DNA of 64,000 nucleotides from Spartobacteria bacterium. Its GTDB lineage: Bacteria; Verrucomicrobiota; Verrucomicrobiia; Chthoniobacterales; UBA10450. Location: positions 1-64,000 of the forward strand of contig PNAA01000024.1 of NCBI GenBank assembly GCA_003169975.1, read 5' to 3'. The notes beneath the pieces were generated by a model, which saw only the letters and a program-made list of their open reading frames with translations, made no database searches and was not told the DNA's origin. Position 1 is the first letter of the stretch, and every line of letters starts with the position of its first letter. Shown piece after piece: positions 54,700-62,615 of this stretch. A program made the translations under genes and the position numbers.

Positions 54700-55005
54700 G
54701 GCGAGGCGTCCGGCCGGGGAGGGTGAGCGTGTCTCGCCGGCGGCGCGGCCGTGCTGCTTGAGGATGGTGAAGATGTGCTGGAGGAAATTGAGCTGCAATG
54801 CCAGTGCGGCTCGCACTTGCTCGTGCTCGCCTAAAAATTGTCGAGGTTGATGATGAGCGATTCCTTGGGGGTCTCCGCCCGTTTCGTTGACGATGGTGAC
54901 GCTGCTCTTCTTGCCGAAGGGCGGATTGGCCAAAATGATATCGTATTCGCCGTGCTTCGCGGCCAGAACGGCCGTGGCGGGTTACGGCAAACACCTCCAA
55001 CCTCC
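54700..55005 (-). pseudogene. hsdM: Second partial hsdM copy
   Basis: Reads VLAAKHGEYDIILANPPFGK, KSSVTIVNETGG, then LQLNFLQHIFTILKQHGRAA. It is the same region as 51.2-51.6 kb but without elements X and Y, and with the NPPF motif intact. Most of the segment between is deleted. It shows that a duplication or recombination placed the hydrolase gene between two hsdM pieces. Confidence 0.7.
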
Positions 55006-55039
55006 CGCAGTGGTGGTCAATCGAGACGCCGACGTCCGT

Positions 55040-57511
55040 TCATTTGTTTGAATCGGAAGGTGGAAGATCTTCCCTTCGGCGCTCGAGGTAATGAATCTCA
55101 CTCTCAATTGTGCGCCCTTCTATACGTTTGAGTTCGTTCAAATCTACCATGTCGAGCCGACGAATGTACTTGGATTCCTGTTCTCCAATTCCTTTTAGTC
55201 GCCAAAAAAATGAGGATAGACGAAAGAGTCGAACCAATGACGAAAGAAGGCCTTCTTTCGTAAAGATGTCCCATAGAGCGACATGGCAACGTTCGAGAAG
55301 TTTGCTAATGCGCTGACCGTACGAGTAATCATAAGCGGCGCCCAGTAACTCCCGATCTCGCAGCTCCAAGTCTGATTCTCGCCCGAGTTTAGTGAGAAGA
55401 GTCGCTTTGTTTATTATTGCCCGGGCCCGAGTATAATTTCCTTTTGATGTACGGAAAACGTCGTCAAGGTACTTCAGGGACTCAGTAGGATTTTTCCCCC
55501 GTCGTACTAGTTCGAGTGCAATATTATTAGCGGGGGTATCGTGCCCTTTGCGACGCGCGTGTCGCATGAGTTCAAGTAAGCGTCTCTCCAGCTCCTTGGG
55601 ATCGTCGATCGTACGTTGCGCGATCACCGATTGAGCTTGATAGCCGTCCGAAGACTCAGGACCTGAAAGCGTGAGCACTCTCTCCGCCGCCTTTAAAGCC
55701 TCCTCGTTCCGGCCAAGGCTATCGTATGAGAGCGCTAATTCGGTGAATATCCCGCCTTTGACGTCATTCGTATAGTATGAGCTGCCCTCGTCGAGAGCGA
55801 TCTGGTTCATCTCAATGGCGGCTTCGTGCTCGTCCATCATCCGCAACGCATTTGCGTGTAGCCGAGCCGCTTCCGCGTATTCCTCCTTTAGTTCAGTGTC
55901 TCGGAGAAGCTGCACCATGGATTCCGTCGACGTCAAAGCATCCCGAAACCAATCGAGGGCGATAAGCTTCTTACATAAACCTAATCCGAGTTGGACGGAG
56001 CGCTTGATCTGGTGATCATCTCGGGAAATCAACGATTCTCGAACGAGATACAGTGCCACAAAACGCTCGTTGCCAGGGCCGCCGATGGAGGTTTCCGAAT
56101 ACGAACGTTCTAGCTCTTTTCGGAGGTGGATAGATCCGTTTCGCCATGCTGTGCCAAACAAGAGTTCGGTTGATGTGCGCAAGATTTCATCACGTTCTTC
56201 TTTTGAGATGAACCCGTTAACGTAAGTACGGACCTGAGGAGGAACGTGGAGAAGCTTAGGGATATCACTGGGCGAATGCTTGGTCCGGCTTGCGCCTCCT
56301 GAAAGTTCAGCTGCCGTTTGTGCGATCGGCACAGCTTCGAGCAGCTCTAGCTTCATAAGCTCGGAAACATTGTCTAAGTGGAAGGGGTCCGTCTGGTAAA
56401 AGCGCTTCACGGCGTGAAACACTTCGCCGTCCCGCAGCACTGAGAGCACCTTCAAGAGGCGGAAACTGTGATAAGATGTTCCCTCGGTCGCTTCCGCAAG
56501 GGTTCCGACTGCGTCCCTAAGGGCTCTTGGAACCGGCTCTGCGTGCTCTGCCTGGCCGAGGGAAATTTCTCCTCGCTCATCGAAGAAGTCTGATAACGAG
56601 CAGCCTCGCACTTCCTCTATGAGGTAATCGAGCCGCATAGGAAGACCCTCCGACCAATCCTGAATCTTTTCTAGATTGCCTCCGTCCGCGAGGTCCGCCT
56701 GAGCGTCGGCGTGATGAGAGATGTATTGGCGGGTCTCATGGATATCTATCGCGCGCAACGCGACTATCTCTTCCTCCCGAGTTAGGCGGGGCTTTTGCCG
56801 ACTAACGAAGATCATTGCAAGGTTCGGGCAAAAGTCCCGAATAGGCTGAATTATCGCCGATTCGAGAGTATTCCGTTCATCGCCGTTGGCGAATGTTACA
56901 GGAAGATCATCGAAGATTAGGACCGGGAGATGTGAAGCGCCGACATGGGCAAAAAATTCTTGAAATGACAATCCGAATTGCGTCTCAGGAAGGGACTGGA
57001 GGTCGGCGCTCGTTTTCCCTTCACCGCACTCTAGAACAAATGCGTCTGGTTCTGAGCCGCTGTATTCTTCGAGAGCGGAGGCAAGAAATCCGTCTTTCCC
57101 TAGTCCCCAATCTGCCACAACCCATACGAGATGACGGTCCCGTAATGCCGTAACGATTAGCTGGCGTTCGTCTTTCCGAATTGCGACATGTTGTCTTGCG
57201 ACAGGCACCCGCCACCGGGGAATACTTTGTAGTTGTAGCTCTCGCTGTTTGGAGGCTAGCGCCGCCGCGACGACAAGATCCGGAAGTTCAGGTCTGTCTG
57301 GGAGAATGTTATTAACCGCGGGGCAACTCCCATCTCTATTGACCCGTACGATATCAAACGCCAAAATCGCGCAGTTGTTGCTATCCAGTGTGTAGCCGCG
57401 ATCGGGTCCCAACCGGCGAAGTCCTCCGTACGTGAATTCCGCGTTGCGAGGCCACAACAGTTCGCGCGTCTTCGTTCCGTCGATTTCCCAACGTCCCAAC
57501 ATATATCCCAA
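55040..57511 (-). CDS. STAND-type NTPase with TPR-like repeats (C-terminal part of a metallophosphoesterase fusion)
   Basis: An 823-codon open frame. Residues 1-35 are the tail of a metallophosphoesterase domain (GYMLGRWEIDGTKTRELLWP). The NTPase (about 100-420) has a P-loop-like VVADWGLGKDGFLAS and a Walker B-like HLPVLIFDDLP. The lysine is followed by Asp instead of the usual Ser/Thr, which is unusual. Winged-helix and TPR-like helices follow (AARLHANALRMMDEHEAAIE, LALSYDSLGRNEEALKAAER). The domain plan is that of STAND immune sensors. The gene is in frame with 57,566-57,778 apart from a TAG at 57,566-57,568. Confidence 0.7.
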   Translation of the reverse strand: MGYMLGRWEIDGTKTRELLWPRNAEFTYGGLRRLGPDRGYTLDSNNCAILAFDIVRVNRDGSCPAVNNILPDRPELPDLVVAAALASKQRELQLQSIPRWRVPVARQHVAIRKDERQLIVTALRDRHLVWVVADWGLGKDGFLASALEEYSGSEPDAFVLECGEGKTSADLQSLPETQFGLSFQEFFAHVGASHLPVLIFDDLPVTFANGDERNTLESAIIQPIRDFCPNLAMIFVSRQKPRLTREEEIVALRAIDIHETRQYISHHADAQADLADGGNLEKIQDWSEGLPMRLDYLIEEVRGCSLSDFFDERGEISLGQAEHAEPVPRALRDAVGTLAEATEGTSYHSFRLLKVLSVLRDGEVFHAVKRFYQTDPFHLDNVSELMKLELLEAVPIAQTAAELSGGASRTKHSPSDIPKLLHVPPQVRTYVNGFISKEERDEILRTSTELLFGTAWRNGSIHLRKELERSYSETSIGGPGNERFVALYLVRESLISRDDHQIKRSVQLGLGLCKKLIALDWFRDALTSTESMVQLLRDTELKEEYAEAARLHANALRMMDEHEAAIEMNQIALDEGSSYYTNDVKGGIFTELALSYDSLGRNEEALKAAERVLTLSGPESSDGYQAQSVIAQRTIDDPKELERRLLELMRHARRKGHDTPANNIALELVRRGKNPTESLKYLDDVFRTSKGNYTRARAIINKATLLTKLGRESDLELRDRELLGAAYDYSYGQRISKLLERCHVALWDIFTKEGLLSSLVRLFRLSSFFWRLKGIGEQESKYIRRLDMVDLNELKRIEGRTIESEIHYLERRREDLPPSDSNK

Positions 57512-57565
57512 GAGTGGGCGCGTCTCCGCGATGCCGAACGTCTCAAGCCCAAATAGCGACGCGCC

Positions 57566-58395
57566 CTACCGCGATCGCCGAATCGGTCCTCCTGTTACGC
57601 TTACGTCATGCATTTTAGGGTCGTGCAAATGCCCGCTCAGGTGCGAGTCAAACTTTCCTAGCGAGTAGATTTCGTTCAGTTGCTGTTCTGCTAAGGAATT
57701 TAGCCAAATGGGCGGTTGATGGGTCATCAGGATCGCCAGATCGACACAGTCACGCCAGTTTGAGGATCGTCGCTGCATACGCCGTGCAGTTGTTGCAAAT
57801 GCAGATCAAGCTTCCCTTCGTATTCGCCCTTTCCGAGTTGTAGAAAGGTTGTGTTTAGACCGATTAGGCCAACGTAAATATCATTTCGTTGGATGACGGC
57901 GGAGAAGTCGCCGGGTAACATCCCTTTGACTAGTTTCGCTTTAGGAACCTTCAGTGCCTTCAACCAGCCTGTGTAATTCTTCAGCGACCGCTCAACGGCT
58001 TTGCGATACTTACTTTTGTTGTTCGTCCAAAATTCGGATTTGACGTCTTCCTCGCCTTTGTCGTGCCAGCGAAGCGATTGGCGAGTTATTGGATCGGTGT
58101 CCGCGGGACGGACAAGATCGTGATTACCCGGAACGCATAACAGTAGGGGATTCGAACCAAGTCGGTTAAAGTGCTTCCAAAGCCTTTCCAACTCGGTCGC
58201 GGCCGAACGAAACTCGTCTGCATTTCCTTTTTGAACGAAATCGCCGGTGAACAACACCAAATCCCAGGGTCCAGTGGCGTCGGCCATTAATCGCAGGTCT
58301 TCGTAAAACTGCTGGCGCATGCTTTGCCAAAGCCATCCGTTGGGTTGGCCAACGTGTAGATCCGTCAGGTGAAGCCATGAAATGACCTCGCTCAT
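57566..58395 (-). pseudogene. Metallophosphoesterase domain of the STAND fusion, frameshifted
   Basis: Starts MSEVISWLHLTDLHVGQPNG at 58,395. The calcineurin-type metal motifs appear in order: TDLH, LFTGDFVQ, VPGNHDLV, then after a frame change near 57,760-57,778, ILMTHQPP and SGHLHDP. The second frame ends in TAG at 57,566, beyond which homology continues in the same frame into the STAND part. The ancestral product would be about 1,115 residues: phosphoesterase effector, NTPase, TPR sensor. One frameshift and one stop either inactivate it or are assembly errors. Confidence 0.75.
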
Positions 58396-58469
58396 TCGTT
58401 TAGCAGGTGATGAAGATCGTCAATAATCATGCGCAAAAGAGTAACGTTTGGGTCCCTTCCTCAGTCGCC
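58396..58469. other. Short junction region
   Basis: Separates the metallophosphoesterase start from hsdR debris. It should contain the STAND gene's promoter. Nothing distinctive is seen. Confidence 0.3.
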
Positions 58470-58699
58470 GTAGATCAAAGTCGCACCCTTCTTTATGCGT
58501 TCAGGGATCCGGGTCGAACTCTCTTGCGGTGAAGGTGAGACCGTCCTCGAGTTCTCGGAGCGCAGTTTTTTCGTTCCTTTGTGACGGCCGTCGACGATGA
58601 GGCTTTTCTCGAGCTTGCCGCCCTCTCCGTGACCTCCGTTTTGATGCGGAAAAGGTCGTAGCCTCCGTTCACGCCATTGGCGACGGCGCGCTCGTGCGG

Positions 58700-58772
58700 A
58701 TATTGATTCGCGCTGCAGGAGCTCACCCTTCGGGCCCCTCCTTCGGATGACGTCTTGTCGCTGCTGCTCCAA
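58700..58772 (-). repeat. Mini-element X, copy 4 (inside hsdR)
   Basis: ATTGATTCGCGCTGCAGG, GCTCACCCTTCGGGC, TGACGTCTTGTCGC, TGCTCCAAT. It is a diverged copy in reverse orientation that splits the hsdR helicase segment. Confidence 0.6.
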
Positions 58773-58895
58773 TCGCTGAGGAGGTTCTGATTAAAGAAGC
58801 CGATGGCTTGTTTACCGGGCGTGGCGGTGAGGCCGATGAGGAAGGCGTCGAAATATTCAAGGACCTGGCGCCAGAGGTTGTAGATGGAGCGATGG

Positions 58896-58969
58896 CATTT
58901 ATCCCGTTGAAGCGGGCTCTGCGAGATGGCGTTCCTATTATGAAGAGCGCTTCCGCGCTGGGCAGTGTC
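58896..58969. repeat. Mini-element Y, copy 2 (inside hsdR)
   Basis: TTATCCCGTTGAAGCGGGCT, CTGCG, a variable middle, GAGCGCTTCCGCGCTGGG and CAGTG. In its hsdR insertion it preserves the reading frame. Confidence 0.6.
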
Positions 58970-59224
58970 GGCGATGACGAAGTCGAAGGTCTCGATCGGG
59001 ATGGTGGGACAATATTGGACGTCGCGCGGACGTTGATCGGCAGCGGCGATCTCGAAGCCGGATTTCTCGTCGAGGTCTTCGAGCAGCTCTTCGCCGCGTA
59101 GCATGGCGTAAAGGCGCTGGATGGTGCAGATGGTGACGCGCGCGACCGGGTCGAGATGGTTCGAGGTGAGGTGCTGGACAGCGGAAGGCTGAAGGCAGAA
59201 GGAAGAATTAAGAAGTGAGGCCAT

Positions 59225-59560
59225 GATTCTTTTGAGTTTGGCGGGCGCGCTCCTCCGGGGTCGACATTCCAGGCGCAGTTGTAGCGGGTGTTCGGAGATC
59301 TGAAAACTGAAAACTGAAAACTGAAAACTGACAGCTGAAAACTGAAAGCTGAATGGAGCCGGTGGGAAGCGCGTGGCGTTTAGGTTATTAGTGATTGCGG
59401 AGTGCGGAGGGGTCGGAAGGCGAAAAACAGAAAAGAGTTTCCAGAGGGCCGGCGAGATTGCGATCTGGCGGGATATTGTGTTGCGCCGGTAGTTCTCCGC
59501 TTTCGAAAACTAAATCCGAGGCGTATGGTAATGTCGAAACATCCTGAGGAAAGGCATTCT
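59225..59560. other. Spacer with tandem repeat
   Basis: Contains the CTGAAAA tandem repeat (59,300-59,352). The remainder has no gene. It separates hsdR debris from the DUF2314 gene. Confidence 0.45.
59300..59352 (+). repeat. CTGAAAA-type tandem repeat
   Basis: Seven or eight imperfect units of 7-8 bases (CTGAAAA/ACTGAAA, with CTGACAG inserted). Shorter relatives are near 60,577-60,615, 61,080-61,108, 61,733-61,765 and 62,518-62,545. Confidence 0.7.
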
Positions 59561-60085
59561 ATGAAAACAGTTCTCATTGCGTTGCTTGGTTTAGTTCCGC
59601 TCGCGATCAGCGTTGGAGCGGCCGAAGAGGAGACCACTCACATGGCCGGAAGGGCGGTGAAAACGCCAGGGCATCCCGGCTACGCTCGAGTGGAGGATAA
59701 CGATAAGGCGATGGATCGCGCGGTGGAGCATGCGCAGCGCTCACTCGGCTTTTTCATGGCGGCGTTGCATGCGAAGAAGCCGGGCGACAGTACCTTCGAA
59801 ATCAAGAAAGCCTTCATCGATGGCGATAAAGTGGAGCATCTTTGGATCAGCAACCTCACATATGACGGCAAACATTTTCAGGGCAAGATCAACAATCGAC
59901 CACTCGACGTAAAGAACGTCCATCTCGGTCAGCGCGTGACGGTCGCACCGAGTGAGGTGTCGGATTGGTTGTTTTTGAAGGGTGGAAAACTGATGGGCGG
60001 CTATACCACGCGTGTGCTTTACGCGCGGCTTTCGCCGGAGGAAAAGGCGCAATTCGACCAAAAAGCGCAATTCAAAATCGAATAA
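59561..60085 (+). CDS. Secreted DUF2314-domain protein
   Basis: A 174-residue protein with a signal peptide (MKTVLIALLGLVPLAISVGA). The DUF2314 part begins AMDRAVEHAQRSLGFFMAAL and contains FEIKKAFIDGDKVEHLWISN, FQGKINNRPLDVKNVHLGQR and VTVAPSEVSDWLFLKGGKLM, GGYTTRVLYARLSPEEKAQF. It resembles YegJ-type proteins of unknown function. The frame upstream to 59,402 has no signal peptide. Twelve bases separate it from the next gene. Confidence 0.75.
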   Translation: MKTVLIALLGLVPLAISVGAAEEETTHMAGRAVKTPGHPGYARVEDNDKAMDRAVEHAQRSLGFFMAALHAKKPGDSTFEIKKAFIDGDKVEHLWISNLTYDGKHFQGKINNRPLDVKNVHLGQRVTVAPSEVSDWLFLKGGKLMGGYTTRVLYARLSPEEKAQFDQKAQFKIE

Positions 60086-60097
60086 AGGAACACGAAC

Positions 60098-60487
60098 ATG
60101 AAAACGAATTTTTCAGGGAAGAACATTGACCACTCGATCCGCAGCGTCTCACGAGTGGGTTTGAAATTTCTCGCCATCGCAGCGTCGATCGCTATCGCTG
60201 CCATCGCTTTCACGGGATGCGCGGGCGACTATTACGCGGCCGGATACGGCCCGGCCTATTACGCGCCCGATTACGGTCCCTATTATGCGGATTACGGGTA
60301 TGCGGGCTATCCATATTGGGGCACCGGTACATTTTACCGCGGCGAAATTATCACTGGCGGAGTGCACCACCGGGGCTCCTTCGGCGGGCACCATTTCGCG
60401 CATGAATGGGGCGGCGGCGGCGCAAGGGCGGGCCATGGAGGTGTCTTTCAAGCGCCAGCTGATAGTGGCGGGCCGCACCGACGGTAG
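60098..60487 (+). CDS. Small Tyr/Gly/His-rich lipoprotein
   Basis: A 129-residue protein. The signal ends in a lipobox (IAAIAFTGC), so it should be lipid-anchored. The mature part is low-complexity: DYYAAGYGPAYYAPDYGPYY, ADYGYAGYPYWG, then His/Gly-rich FGGHHFAHEWGGGGARAGHG. Probably a surface or envelope protein; the histidine-rich tail could bind metal. Likely in one unit with the DUF2314 gene. Confidence 0.65.
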   Translation: MKTNFSGKNIDHSIRSVSRVGLKFLAIAASIAIAAIAFTGCAGDYYAAGYGPAYYAPDYGPYYADYGYAGYPYWGTGTFYRGEIITGGVHHRGSFGGHHFAHEWGGGGARAGHGGVFQAPADSGGPHRR

Positions 60488-60645
60488 CCGGAGGGCAGAT
60501 CTCAAAAGTCAGAGGTTCCGCCGGCGCGCGGCTGTTGCGTGGCAAGCAAGGGCAAGTTGTAGCGGGAGCGCTGAAGATTGAAAAGCTGAGAAGCTGAAAC
60601 GCTGACAGCTGAGGCCTCGGGGACCGAGGTGGGAATCCACGGGCG

Positions 60646-60876
60646 CTAGTCGCGGATGCCGTGTTTGAGTTCCCAGACGCGCAATGCAGCCAGGAGCAGG
60701 CGACGAGTGCGGGCGAGGGTGCCAATCCGCGGGAGTCGCTCTTCTTCCTCCGATGTCTCAGCGGGCGGCATGGGACTAAGTGGCGTGACCCGGCGTTTCC
60801 GGCTCTCGAGTCTGGGCCGGACCGGCTGCTGTGAAACGCTTCCAACACCGGCTTCGTCGCTGTGTTGTTTGAGCAT
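60646..60876 (-). CDS. Possible small hypothetical protein
   Basis: A 76-residue frame beginning MLKQHSDEAGVGSVSQQPVR and ending EEERLPRIGTLARTRRLLLA, ALRVWELKHGIRD. The basic helical tail looks protein-like, but there is no recognised family. The rest of 60,488-61,160 is filled with tandem-repeat relatives and a short + frame from 60,958 (MAIMAQDDMIVMNRLTTAGR) that ends in repeat sequence. Confidence 0.3.
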   Translation of the reverse strand: MLKQHSDEAGVGSVSQQPVRPRLESRKRRVTPLSPMPPAETSEEEERLPRIGTLARTRRLLLAALRVWELKHGIRD

Positions 60877-61160
60877 GCGCGGGTGCGGTTTCAAAATGGT
60901 GAAGTCCAGCGCCAATCTGATTCGCGTCTGGCCCGCGGCCGGGCCTGGGCACGAATTATGGCAATTATGGCACAAGATGATATGATTGTTATGAATCGTC
61001 TGACCACGGCGGGGCGCAAAAGGATCAGCATTTCTTCGGGGAATGGGCGACCCGAGGCGGTCGCGGTAATGGTTCTTCGAAACGCTGAAATCTGACAGCT
61101 GAAATTGAAATGACGAGTGGCGAGGCCGGGCAGCGCAAATGGGCGACAGAGCGCCTCGGG

Positions 61161-61577
61161 TTACTTGGGGATCGATTCGAGGAAGATGATCGCGGCCGCA
61201 TACGCGTCCTCCTCTGGTACCGCCCGGAAGTAGAATTGGCGGGTTCGGCGCCGGCCCGCGGCATCAGTGTATTCCACGCGGTAGACCGATCTCGAGGGCA
61301 ACCGCGTGATCCCCAGGACCGCTGAGGAGAGGCCGAGCGCCCGCAGAACGCGCGGCGGGATCTGATTCGCTCGGCGCGCCGTCGTGCTTCGCAAGGCTTC
61401 ATCCCGGACGCGCGTCGCTTCCCGCAGGCTCTCTTCGGAATGCCCGATGACGCTCCGGCTGAAATAGGGCTGACCGACCCGATTAATGCGAATTTGGTGT
61501 GCAGCAGAGCGCTCCTGGCCTGGAGTCGGATGTCGAGTCCGGTGAATCTCCGGGCCGAGCCTTCCCAGCGCTTCCAC
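61161..61577 (-). CDS. AP2-like domain protein, copy 1
   Basis: A 138-residue frame. The conserved part begins IRINRVGQPYFSRSVIGHSE, ESLREATRVRDEALRSTTAR, NQIPPRVLRALGLSSAVLGI, and ends EDAYAAAIIFLESIPK. It follows the same plan as the protein at 63,013-63,417: a basic strand segment, HSE(E/K)S...A...RD, IP.R.LRAL.LS, a Tyr-containing strand, and a C-terminal helix. The start of this family resembles AP2/ERF-type DNA-binding domains found in phage and homing-type proteins. The first 30 residues are doubtful. Confidence 0.55.
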   Translation of the reverse strand: MEALGRLGPEIHRTRHPTPGQERSAAHQIRINRVGQPYFSRSVIGHSEESLREATRVRDEALRSTTARRANQIPPRVLRALGLSSAVLGITRLPSRSVYRVEYTDAAGRRRTRQFYFRAVPEEDAYAAAIIFLESIPK

Positions 61578-61645
61578 GCCGCTTGGTTTTTCTCAATCCG
61601 GGTAAGGGGCTACTCGCGACGGGGCGTCCGCTTCGGTTTCTGGGG

Positions 61646-61692
61646 AGGCGACTTTGAAAGCCCGGCCTCGGGCTCCGCCTGCGTTACGGCTC
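61646..61692 (-). repeat. Mini-element W, copy 4
   Basis: CTTTGAAAGCCCGGCCTCGG, GCTCCGCCTGCGTTACGGCT. Reverse complement of the copies at 6,543 and 45,626. Confidence 0.5.
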
Positions 61693-61760
61693 AGCTCCGG
61701 CATTCGCGCGGATTTCTAGCGAGAGGACGGGAAAGCTGACAATTGAAAACTGACACGCTG

Positions 61761-61871
61761 AATGGAGCCCGCGGGGGCGGAGCGACATAGACGAAGCCCG
61801 AAGGGTGAGCGCATGGGAAATGCGCGAATCAATGGAGCGACCCGGGTGAGCGACATAGACGTGCGAAGCAC
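61761..61871 (+). repeat. Mini-element X, copy 5 (clearest)
   Basis: In order: AATGGAGC, a C/G-rich run, AGCGACATAGACGAA, GCCCGAAGGGTGAGC, GCATGGG, TGCGCGAATCAATGGAGC, GAGCGACATAGACG and GAAGCACGGGC. Taken as the reference for the family. It contains no gene. It lies in the 61,578-61,941 spacer. Confidence 0.7.
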
Positions 61872-61941
61872 GGGCGCGGTCCAAGACCATGGGGAGGCCG
61901 GGTCAAAGTAAAAGGCGGACACTGCCTGCGGTGATTTCTCT

Positions 61942-62238
61942 CTAGCGCTGCAATCGGCGGCGCTCCCGCGCGCCATGCCAGAAACGAAGGACCCGCACTG
62001 TCGCGGCGGCCTGGTCCACCCGATAGACGATCAGATAGGAGCCGACAACCGAGAAACGTGCGCCGGGCCGCTCTCTTAAGTGCCCACCTAGTTCGGGAAA
62101 CTCTCGCAGGGCTTCCGCGCGATCCAACAGCCTCTGGCAGAAAGAGACCGCTACCGTAGGATTGTCGCGGGCGATGAAATCGCGGATGCGTTGGAGATCA
62201 CGCAGCGCGACGCGCCCAATGATTACTTGCCAGGCCAC
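61942..62238 (-). CDS. RelE/ParE-family toxin
   Basis: A 98-residue protein with the ParE/RelE plan: MAWQVIIGRVALRDLQRIRD, FIARDNPTVAVSFCQRLLDR, FPELGGHLRERPGARFSVVG, SYLIVYRVDQAAATVRVLRF and WHGARERR. The C-terminal basic tail is typical. It overlaps its upstream partner by 16 bases. Either an mRNA-cleaving (RelE) or gyrase-targeting (ParE) activity is possible. Confidence 0.85.
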   Translation of the reverse strand: MAWQVIIGRVALRDLQRIRDFIARDNPTVAVSFCQRLLDRAEALREFPELGGHLRERPGARFSVVGSYLIVYRVDQAAATVRVLRFWHGARERRRLQR

Positions 62239-62441
62239 GAGCCGATCGACCGGCGGGCATCCTCAATCGGCAGGCCGCCTTCCTTTTCCCAGGAAGCATC
62301 TGCTTCATCCACCGCGGCCAGCAATTCCGGGGAGGCAGTCAAAGAGCGCCCCTCGAGCAACTGTCCGGCGGTCTGCCAGATCGTTTCTAGATCTTCCGGC
62401 GGCAGGGCAGGCAATTCAGCCAGAATTTCGGTTGCGCTCAT
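62223..62441 (-). CDS. Antitoxin of the RelE/ParE pair
   Basis: A 72-residue acidic protein starting MSATEILAELPALPPEDLET with a helical EGRSLTASPELLAAVDEADA segment and GGLPIEDARR near the end. It is encoded immediately before and overlapping the toxin. No specific DNA-binding family recognised with confidence. Confidence 0.7.
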   Translation of the reverse strand: MSATEILAELPALPPEDLETIWQTAGQLLEGRSLTASPELLAAVDEADASWEKEGGLPIEDARRSIGSWPGK

Positions 62442-62558
62442 CGAGTTACTCTAATGTTAATCGGTCGTTCACAAAGAGAAAAATCGTGTCGGAACTGAGC
62501 GCGGTTATTGGTTCGTCGAAACGCTGAAATCTGAAATCTGAGGACGGGGACGGAGGCC

Positions 62559-62594
62559 GGCCGCCTCCATTGAACTTACGGCGTGCCAAAGAGG
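62559..62594 (+). repeat. Direct repeat flanking the 2TM gene, left copy
   Basis: GGCCGCCTCCATTGAACTTA, CGGCGTGCCAAAGAGG; nearly identical to 62,957-62,992, about 400 bases away in the same orientation. Confidence 0.7.
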
Positions 62595-62615
62595 ACTGAG
62601 GACAGAGTGGGCTGT

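Larger units (their letters stand above)
58470..59224 (-). pseudogene. hsdR: Type I restriction subunit gene (hsdR), central fragment
   Basis: From right to left: VTICTIQRLYAMLRGEELLE, then AAADQRPRDVQYCPTIPIET, FDFVIAD, a break, CHRSIYNLWRQVLEYFDAFL, IGLTATPGKQAIGFFNQNL, a second break, then HERAVANGVNGGYDLFRIKT and EVTERG. This is the SF2 helicase part of an HsdR with DECH box (EcoEI type). Element Y2 (58,896-58,969) is inserted between VIAD and CHRS, and element X4 (58,700-58,772) between NQNL and HERAVA. A frameshift follows, and both ends are missing. Confidence 0.8.

Noticed and set aside
59300-59352. CTGAAAA tandem array considered as a CRISPR
   Set aside because: Units are only 7-8 bases with no spacers and no cas gene nearby.
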